Source: Rattus norvegicus
Lineage: Eukaryota; Chordata; Mammalia; Rodentia; Muridae
Reading direction: 5' to 3'
Assembly (NCBI RefSeq): GCF_036323735.1
Contig: NC_086021.1
Coordinates: 131,895,476 to 131,959,475 of the forward strand
DNA: 64,000 bases
Both the position numbers and the translations under genes were made by a program. The notes below the pieces were generated by a model. It had not been told where the DNA came from, did not search any database, and worked only from the letters and a program-made list of their open reading frames with translations. This document shows, one piece after another, positions 56,330 to 64,000 of this stretch (position 1 is the first letter of the stretch; each line of letters opens with the position of its first letter).

Positions 56330-57291
56330 TCATATTTCTCACATATCCTTGTACAGATTCAGCTGTACCACATTCAGGAAACAGGGTGGGAGAAGGGACA
56401 ACGAGGGGAAAGGGGAACATAATCAGGTATTAGGGGCAGGGGAATCAGAAGTGAAGCCCTGAGGGCCAGCAGAAAGAATGGAAACAGGCAACTTCAGGAG
56501 GAGGAGGTGGGGAGACATTCTTGAATGTATCAGAGACTTGGGAGATGAGTGACTCTCAGGACTTAGAAGGAGGGACATTAGATGAAATGCCCAACAGTGG
56601 GAGAGGGGACTTGTAGAGTCCACCTCCAGTAGATAGACGGGGCATTAAGTGGAGGGATGGGGTTGCCATCCCATAGTCAAAAACTCTGACCCAGAATTGT
56701 CCTTGTCTAAAAGAACTGCAGGGACAAAAATGGAGAAAAGACCGAGGGAAAGGAGGTCCAGTGAGTGAACCAAATTGGAATCCAGCTCAAGGGGAGGCTC
56801 CAAGACCTGACACTATTATTGACGCTATGGTGTGCTTACAGACAGGAGCCTAGCATGGTGACCCTCGGAGAGGCCCAACAAACAGCTGAAAGAGCAAGAT
56901 GCAGATACTTATACCCAACCCATGGCCAGAAGCTGGGGACGCCTGTGGTTGAATTAAGGAAAGGTTGGAAGAAGCTGAGGAGGAGGGCAACCCCATAGGA
57001 AGACCAGCAGTCTCAACTAACCTGGACCCTTGAGATCTCTCAGACACTGAGCCACCAACCAGGCAGCATACACTACTTGATATGAGGCCCTCAACAAATA
57101 TACAGCAGAGGATTGCATGGTGTGGCCTCAGTGAGAGTAAAAGTACCTAACCTTCTAGAGACTTAAGGGACAGGGGAGGTTTGGTGGGTAGGGGTGGGAG
57201 ACATCCTCTAGGAGACAGAGGAGGAGGAATAGGATGGGGTACTGTCTGAGGGTGGACCTGGAGGGAATAATGATTAGACTGTAGAAAAGAT

Positions 57292-57332
<41 letters not shown>
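56330..57332 (+). mobile_element. L1 Lx-type 3'UTR, sense, with (AAT)n tail
   Basis: The right half has the typical order of the old rodent L1 3'UTR: 'gaggccctcaacaaatatacagcag', 'ggattgcatggtgtggcctcagtg', 'acttaagggacaggggagg', 'ggagacagaggaggaggaatagg', 'gggtggacctggaggg' and 'actgtagaaaagattt'. The A-rich tail has turned into (AAT)n at 57293-57332. The left boundary is uncertain and no ORF2 remnant was identified. Confidence 0.75.
57293..57332. repeat. (AAT)n microsatellite
   Basis: Thirteen AAT units grown from the tail of the Lx element. Confidence 0.97.
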
Positions 57333-57333
<1 letters not shown>

Positions 57334-59344
57334 CCCTCACATGTGGTTAGAAGTGGCATTTTCACTACAAGGCATGTTGCTATTCTATGGCATTTTATCA
57401 TGGAGTTAAAATTTGAAAAATGTATATCAAAATACTATGTCTGAATTGTCTCTTGTAGATTGAAAGAGAAGAGTAAAGGACTTGTCTGTTATTTTAGAGA
57501 AGGAGGGCTGCATATGATTTGACATTGCAGCAGAATTCACCCTTCCTTTGAATGTCCCATCAGCACCTTTCCCCTTCAGTGAGTGGGGGGAGAGCAGCGT
57601 ACACTAGGGGAATCCTGCTCCACTGACACAAGTACACAGTACTCCCAGTTAAAAGTGGCCGCCTGCCATGCTGCATAAAGGAGACTTGCAAAAGGCCTTG
57701 CAGTCAGTATTATGTCTTGGTTGTTCTAGCACACGTACAAGGATAAAAGAAAGTGACACACTAAGCTTGCTTAACAGCGTTAAGCTCCCTGAATGTGAGT
57801 ATCCGTCCTTAAGGGACAAACCATCCCAAAGGCTTGGGAAATGTACCGGTGGACTTATGAAATATTATCCTGATTGTTTAAAGGGAGCTCCCAAGGAGAT
57901 TGGAGAGTCAGAAAAAGAGTATTTTTAAGAGCAGTTCAAGTTGACAAAACTTGGGGATTTAAATTTGGACCACCAGGCTTCATTTTGTGTATCCAGACTT
58001 TATTCTCTTCAGGGGTACAAGGAAAGGGAGAGGTGGGGAGACTAGAAAGAAGGAGGGAACAAAACGAATAAAGCAAATAATTTACCAGAAGTTGCCCTGC
58101 TTACCAGCGAAACAGAGTACTAAGATCTGATTCTGGAGCAAAGGGAAAGGAACAAAGCAGGAGTTAATGCCACTTCTTCCTCCTCTCACATCTCTGAGGA
58201 TGGCTACTACTTCCCCTTGGTTTGCACAGATAAAGAACAAGCTTCACTTTGCTTGCAAATAACTTTGCCCAAGAAAGCTTTTCAGGAACCAGAAAGAGAA
58301 GGAGGGAAGAGTAAGTCAGGAGAGCTAAGTGGCAGAATCAAGACTGTGAGTGTGTGCTCAGCAGCTTTGAGAAAGGTGTTTGCCATCACGAGTTCTGCAA
58401 GAGACTGCCTTCCTTCTGCTCCAACACCGCACTGCCTCTGCAGCCTACGAGACTCCTCTCCATTTGCTGCCCCTCTCAGAACGACGCACCTGCATCCAGA
58501 GCTTTTAAGCCCCCTCTGAGGAAGATAGAAGAATCGATGCGCTCTGGCTGTCACCAGGATCTGACTTCTCTGACTATCTAGGATACTTTGCTGTGATTTA
58601 CATCACAGATTGGAGTGATCAGACCTTCACACTAGGAGGGCATGTAAATTAGAAGGCCATGTTTTCTCCAGGCAGAGGCTGTAATTACAAAAACAGTTTC
58701 AGAGGCATTTCGCTGTTTAAAATTGCTCCTCCAAGTCTGTTTACAGTGATTCTGAGTATTGCCTTTGACACCGGCTCCATGGAAAACTAAGCAATATAAA
58801 ATGCAGGCTCTCCAAGAAGGTTAGTCAAGCTAAGATTCAGAGCAGCCTGGGCCCAAGTTTCCAGTCTCCTCGCACTTAGTCCTGTCCACACTCTAGTCTT
58901 TCTGTCTCACTGTATTTTTTTTTTATTTTGTCCTCTCCTGCTATCCTTATAGAGGTGTGCATTTAGGAAAGGTGAGCATGTAACAAGACAATGGTTAAAG
59001 AAATGGTTATAAAGAAAATAAATCATCTGAAAATTGGAGAGTACTTCAAAAGTCAGTAAGCACCTACTCGGCCTCCACCTCAATATAAAATAAATCCACA
59101 AGGAACTGACCGATATCAAAGACTATGTGAATTATACTATGGCCATCTGAAAGTGTGATCAGTGCCTCCTGGAATTACAGGAGCACAAAGGAGGCAGCTG
59201 ATCATGCTGCAACAATTAGAAGGGCTCTGAGCCTGAACCTGAAGGACCTGTTCACAAGGCTGTTTGCTGTGGCTTCCCACAGGAGGAAGGAGAGAAGAGG
59301 AAAACAGAACTCAGCTATATAGATTGAGAAGGGGAGAGGGAGAG
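57333..59344. other. Mostly unique stretch with a speculative exon-like segment
   Basis: 58198-58310 is bounded by a pyrimidine-rich CTTCTTCCTCCTCTCACATCTCTGAG and by GTAAGT, and has one open frame, but no protein family is recognised. 58640-58800 is repeat-poor and may be conserved. Nothing else was supported. Confidence 0.25.
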
Positions 59345-59349
59345 TTGTT

Positions 59350-59396
<47 letters not shown>
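59345..59396. repeat. (GTT)n microsatellite
   Basis: About 17 GTT trinucleotides with one ATT near the start. Confidence 0.97.
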
Positions 59397-59398
<2 letters not shown>

Positions 59399-59496
59399 TA
59401 ATTGAAAATGTGTATCATGGGCTATAAGGATTAAACCTTCATTTTATTTCACTCCGAGCCAGAACTTCCCATCAAAATTCAGGCAGAAATCATTTA

Positions 59497-59577
59497 TAAT
59501 GGCACAGACCTATAAACCCAGTAGCCAGAAGGCTGAGGAAGGAAGATCTTACATTCAAGGGCAGGTTAGGCTGAGAT
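59497..59577 (+). mobile_element. Diverged B1 SINE fragment
   Basis: 'ataatggcacagacctataaaccca' and 'aggctgaggaaggaagatct' are degraded B1 words in sense order. It runs directly into a (TA)n tract. Confidence 0.72.
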
Positions 59578-59621
59578 TATATATATATACATATATATAT
59601 ATATGTATATATATATATAAT
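59578..59621. repeat. (TA)n tract
   Basis: TA dinucleotides with a CA and a TG interruption. Palindromic and able to form hairpins. Confidence 0.95.
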
Positions 59622-61758
59622 AGTAAACTACTGACAGCTGTGTTGGTTAGGTATCCATTTGTCAGGACATTCTTCTGTCTGGTATATCTGTCTGCCACCA
59701 TCAGGTAGTGGAGTCTAGTGACTGTACCCCAGAATTTTCAGGTCCTTGTGTTAAACAAAACATTGGGCAGACTCACAAATGGAAGCAGAAACAGAGGCAA
59801 GGTGTAAAGAAACAGACTTCCAGAGGAGGAAGCAGCCAGACCTGGGCGGAAGTTCAGGAGCTCAGTGGTACATCTGCTCAACAACCTTGAGAGGTCCTTC
59901 ATGTAGAGGAAGCTGTCGCATACTCCATCTGTTGGGTGCATCTCTGAGGCAGAAGGATTTTTAGCCATTTTCTCTGCTGTTCCTTTTCTTTCCATTTTTC
60001 CATTTTGACCTCACTATCACTTTGCTGCCCTGCCTCATCTCCCATATCCGTTCTCCACCCACTCACTGGGCAACAACCCTCTTAAGCAATGCTCTAAATG
60101 CTCTCAGAGTGTGTTAACAGGGAGCATTCTCGGTCCAAGGCTCATTTTTTAAATCACCCCAAAAACAATTTATTGCTATGCATTAATGAGAGTAAGATCA
60201 AAATTTTAATTGTTTATGGTCTTAAGGGAAGTAAAAATACTATCACAAATGAACATGTTACTTTCAGTCAGTTCATGAACAGTCATTTAATAAAAAGTCA
60301 TTGCCTAAAATGGGATTGTGCATATTTTGGCAGAATAATCCCAAATAAACCAAGACACGTTCCAGGAGGTCTGTCCAGGGAACACTGTTTCTTCTATAGA
60401 AGACTAAGACATTCTTGACTTGAATATGAACATGAGAACCTAGTGTTTTCTACAGAACTGGCAACACCTGAACATTCCCACCCAGAGGGATGTTATGTAC
60501 TCAACCTCCAGCAGGCAAGGTGGTTTTGGTGGGGAGACCACTTCGTGGTCTTAAAAGAAAGGCATTATATATCAAAGGTTATTATCATATCACAAATCAT
60601 TGAATATATTCAAAACCAGGTTAGGAAAATTTACATACTTGCACTGACCAGAAAGTCCAGAGAGCATTTTCCCAGGACCACACAGTTAGTTCCAGGTCAG
60701 GGCTCTGAGCTTTCCCTGAGGTAGTAGATGATACTCTTTAGCACTCCTACTGTCCACTCAGAGAGTGTGTGGCTACTACCTGTGAATGGAAGATAGCAAG
60801 GAGAATGGATAAAATGTTGCTGGGGCCATGATGATTAAGGGGTCACTATCCCATGGTCAAGTGTGCCCCACAGCCTGTAGAAGATCACCTCCACAGCCAC
60901 AAAGAAAGAAGGTGCTTGATCTTTTGTGTTTACAAGTTGCCTTCTTCACAGTTATTTTGGTAGCTGCTCCCCAAGCTTATCTACAGAGAATATTTTTAGA
61001 AATTATAACATGACCAACAGGTATAAATTAAGCTTCTGTGATAACTGCTCCCTTCTAGCGAAGATCCGTTCTAAGCCTGGGAGCTTCTCATGAACTGCAG
61101 GAGACATGGTAAAGAGGGGAGTAAGAAATTCAGATTCCTGCCCCTTTATTCTTCAAAGCTGCTTGGGTCATCAGGTGACGGGATCATCTCTATGTGTTCT
61201 GTTCATATTTCCCTGGCTTCAGGACAGAGAAACCACCTGCCTACAATTGGCTGAAGTGGCAATGTGCTACTGGAGCTCCTTTAGCACCCACGCAGGGGAT
61301 CTGGATCTCATCACTCTCCGAGGGAAGCTCTCTCCTTCACTCAGTGAAGCAAATCTCTGATTTAGGCATTACAGTCACAGCGTAGAGCATTCAGATATTT
61401 TCATTAACCAAATGTAAGTTTCAGGCATTCATATCTGGGGACCAAGTTTGCAACTTGGTGTACACCATTCGTCAGCTGAGCAGCATCAGGGAGTCTATGT
61501 ACAGGGAGCATTTCTCTCCTGGGTTTTGCCTACATAGGATCTGTGTGGGCTCTTTTCTAGCATCCACCATGCCACCACTTGTCTAATAGGTCCAGATGTA
61601 GGTCTGCTTCCCTGCCTGGAATGGGACTATCTTGAGTTCACAATTCACACACATGCCACCAGCATCTGATGAGGATTCATTGAATAACCCAGTTCCTCTG
61701 TCAGTTTCTTAATCTGTGAAGCTTCATAACTTGAAAATTAAGTATTTTTGTACACAAA
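59622..61758. other. Unique stretch, nothing recognised
   Basis: No supported gene, RNA or repeat. Confidence 0.5.
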
Positions 61759-61808
61759 CATACATACATACATACATACATACATACATACATACATACA
61801 TACATACA
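61759..61808. repeat. (CATA)n microsatellite
   Basis: About 12 perfect CATA/TACA tetramers. Confidence 0.97.
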
Positions 61809-62754
61809 TTCTGAGAGAAGCACCTGATACATGGTAGGCACTTGTTGGGCACTAAGTTTGAAGGGTTGGACAGTCAGTAAAGAAAAGCCCGCTTCCTCTG
61901 CTCCCTGGAGTCAGACATTTATTATATTTAAGTCACTGACAGATACATAAAAATATCGACTTCATATCAACTGGAATAATCTCATCAGGGACTAGTATCT
62001 ATTAATCTAATCGATATTTTTTTCAAAAGACAAAGAGAGAAATGGTATTGACATTTCAGCTGTGTTCTGCTCTCCTCACAGAGATTCCATGAGGGTTCGT
62101 TAGTCTCAGGACAGAGTTGCCCAATAGTCTATGAACCAGCATGGTTTTGGGGAGTTAAATAGTGGTAGGAGGAAGATTGAAATGTGCTTTAATAAAAGGC
62201 ACCAGCACAACGCTGATCTGCATTGCCACCGGCAGCTTGCTGTGTGTCAGGCCACAGTGATTCCAAAGAGCCCTGTTTCTGATACAATCCTTTATGTTGA
62301 GAGGCGTATTTTTCCTCTTTTCCTAGCCATCTAAACAAGGACACAAATTTCCCAGAGTGTTCATCCTGTCCGTGAAAAAAAGTGGCCCAGGGATACCAGA
62401 CAAACACATTCTGCTTCCCAGCAAAGAGACTAATACTTAATGAATCCTTCAGTCCACTAATGATTTGAATGCTACTAGTACTATTAGTCCAGATTGAGTC
62501 TAACATTTGTGACTTCATATCATTGCTGATCACATAAGGAATGTTTAGAAGATATGTAGAGGCTACTCTGAGAAAATTTGGGGGACAGGTCCTTTCAGAC
62601 CTGAGGTATCTAATAATCTAGGCATTAGTTAGTGTAAGAATTTTAACTGAAGTAAAAAATAAAATCACTTCTTGGTCACTTTAGACACAGCTCATGTGTT
62701 CTGATGCCATGAGTGATCAGTGGATACTCAGTTGGATGGCACAGGTGAAAACCA
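61809..62754. other. Unique stretch, nothing recognised
   Basis: No supported feature. Confidence 0.5.
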
Positions 62755-62915
62755 CCTGTATTAGTAAGAGTTCTCTAAGGGAACAGAACTATATGTTTGT
62801 TTTAAAAACATATATATTCATATATATGAACATTTGTATATATATATTCATAGCAAATATTGAATAGATTATTATATATACATATACACATACATATACA
62901 AACACATATATACAT

Positions 62916-63010
62916 ATTATTGTTTACATAAATGCTTGAAAAATTAAATACAAGAAGACAGCATACTTTGGATTGTCATATGAAAAGAACAAAGCTCTCC
63001 TAAATTTTCC
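62916..63010 (+). repeat. Local triplication, copy A (direct)
   Basis: A 95-bp copy starting ATTATTGTTTACATAAATGC and ending CTCCTAAATTTTCC. It matches the reverse complement of 63679-63780 with about six mismatches and one 7-bp gap, and also matches 63052-63117. Confidence 0.93.
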
Positions 63011-63051
63011 ACATACACATACAAACACACACACACACACACACACATAAT

Positions 63052-63117
63052 ATTATTATTTACATAAATGCTTGAAAAAATAAAAATAGTACAAGAAGAC
63101 AGTATACTTTGTCATAT
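63052..63117 (+). repeat. Local triplication, copy B (direct, shorter)
   Basis: 66 bp starting ATTATTATTTACATAAATGC and running through ACAAGAAGACAGTATACTTTG. It is separated from copy A by a short CA array. Confidence 0.9.
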
Positions 63118-63678
63118 ATATATGTATATATATATGAATTATTAGAGTGAATTGTAGACTGTGGTCCAGCTTGTCCAACAATGACGGTCTACCAAGAACA
63201 AACCCAAGAATCTAATAGTTGTTCAATCCATGAGATTCGATGGATACACTGGAATCACAGAGAAGTATGATCTAATGCCACTGAAGGATTGGATTTGCCA
63301 GTCAGGGTGGGGTCCAGCAGTCAAAGAGCAAAAGCCTCTTTCCTCTACATGTTCATATAGGCTTCCAGCAGAAGGTGTGGCCCATACTAAACATATATCT
63401 TCCCACCTCAAAAGAGCTACATCAGTGGTGGATCTTTTCATTTGAAATGATTTAATTAAAACACATTCTTACAGGTGTACCCATCTTACAGGTGTACCAA
63501 CTAGCTTCCATTTTAGCTAGTTTCCGATAGAATTGTGGTAACAACCACGAATAGACAACAGTGCTGCAGTAGAAAGACAGTGGTGTGTCCATGGGAGGGA
63601 GGTGAGAAAAGTGATCCAGCAGAGCAATGGGTCCTGCATTTGAAAATCTCAACCTGTGAACACACAAGTCTACAGAAT

Positions 63679-63780
63679 GGAAAATTTAGGAGAGCTTTGT
63701 ACTCTTCATATGACAATGCAAAGTATACTGTCTTCTTGTATTTTATTTTTAATTTTTCAAGCATTTATGTTAACAATAAT
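63679..63780 (-). repeat. Local triplication, copy C (inverted)
   Basis: 102 bp whose reverse complement aligns over its whole length to copy A. The spacer between the A and C arms is 668 bp. Confidence 0.93.
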
Positions 63781-63933
63781 ATTTAAGCAGCAATCAAAAC
63801 ATAAAACAAAATGCATGATTAAAATATAGTATAAAGTCACAGAAAACCACCCTACTTGGGAATTTTAGTAGCGGCCCAGTGGCTACTTGGAATGCTTATG
63901 TTCTTTCTATGTCTATTACTGTCTGACTGTCTT

Positions 63934-63996
<63 letters not shown>
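63934..63996. repeat. (TATC)n microsatellite
   Basis: About 15 perfect TATC tetramers, ending at the right edge of the window in TGTGT. Confidence 0.97.
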
Positions 63997-64000
63997 GTGT

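Larger units (their letters stand above)
62755..63490. mobile_element. LTR-like rodent repeat, interrupted by TA/CA expansions
   Basis: It begins 'ttagtaagagttctctaagggaacagaact'. After simple-sequence and duplicated DNA it continues 'gtccagcttgtccaacaatg', 'aagaatctaatagttgttca', 'ctaatgccactgaaggattgg', 'ataggcttccagcagaaggtgtggccc' and 'tcttcccacctcaaaag'. These blocks recur in this order in a common rodent LTR-type (probably MaLR) repeat. The middle is displaced by AT-rich arrays and by two copies of the local duplication described at 62916-63117. Confidence 0.55.

Noticed and set aside
1..64000. CRISPR arrays, bacterial operons, phage or plasmid genes
   Set aside because: The interspersed repeats, microsatellites and low coding density are those of a mammalian genome. 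The regular repeats are simple-sequence arrays without spacers.

Overview
The window is mammalian, and specifically murine-rodent, genomic DNA, most likely rat (Rattus norvegicus). The species call rests on young L1 elements of the rat L1_Rn type, ID SINEs (the BC1-derived family amplified in rat), and B1, B2, B3 and B4 SINEs, with long CA/TG, TATC, TATG and ATAGAT microsatellites. I recognise no host protein-coding gene, tRNA or rRNA. The only convincing coding sequences belong to retrotransposons.

Layout. 1-12537 is mostly unique AT-rich DNA with an old L1 ORF2 relic, a B3-like SINE, a URR1-like hAT relic, MaLR-type LTR relics and an ID element. 12538-19084 is a near-full-length L1 on the minus strand (copy 1). 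It has an intact ORF1, an ORF2 broken by several frameshifts and, unusually, a B2 SINE inside the outer target-site duplication (TSD), which reads as an L1 3' transduction. 19085-24032 holds a B4 SINE, a long CA tract and an ancient L1 ORF2 relic. 24033-30882 is a second minus-strand L1 (copy 2) with both ORFs intact (357 and 1286 codons), a 5'UTR with about 1.5 tandem units of 608 bp, and its own TSD. It is structurally a candidate active element. 31000-49990 is largely unique DNA with an ID element (perfect 16-bp TSD), a second URR1-like relic, a B2 (15-bp TSD), a 5'-truncated L1 3' end (15-bp TSD at a TT/AAAA site), B4, B1 and B3 SINEs, and a possible unidentified processed pseudogene. 49990-64000 has CA/TG, AAT, GTT and TATC arrays, two Lx-type L1 3' ends and a B1. 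Near the right end a roughly 100-bp sequence is present three times, once inverted.

How the parts relate. The two young L1s are same-orientation repeats of more than 6 kb, about 11.3 kb apart and nearly identical by eye, so they are recombination substrates. Copy 2 could supply machinery for itself and for the ID, B1 and B2 SINEs. Most L1s and SINEs whose orientation can be read lie on the minus strand, which would fit an intron of a plus-strand gene, although no exon is recognised. Family names come from recognition of diagnostic sequence, not a database search.
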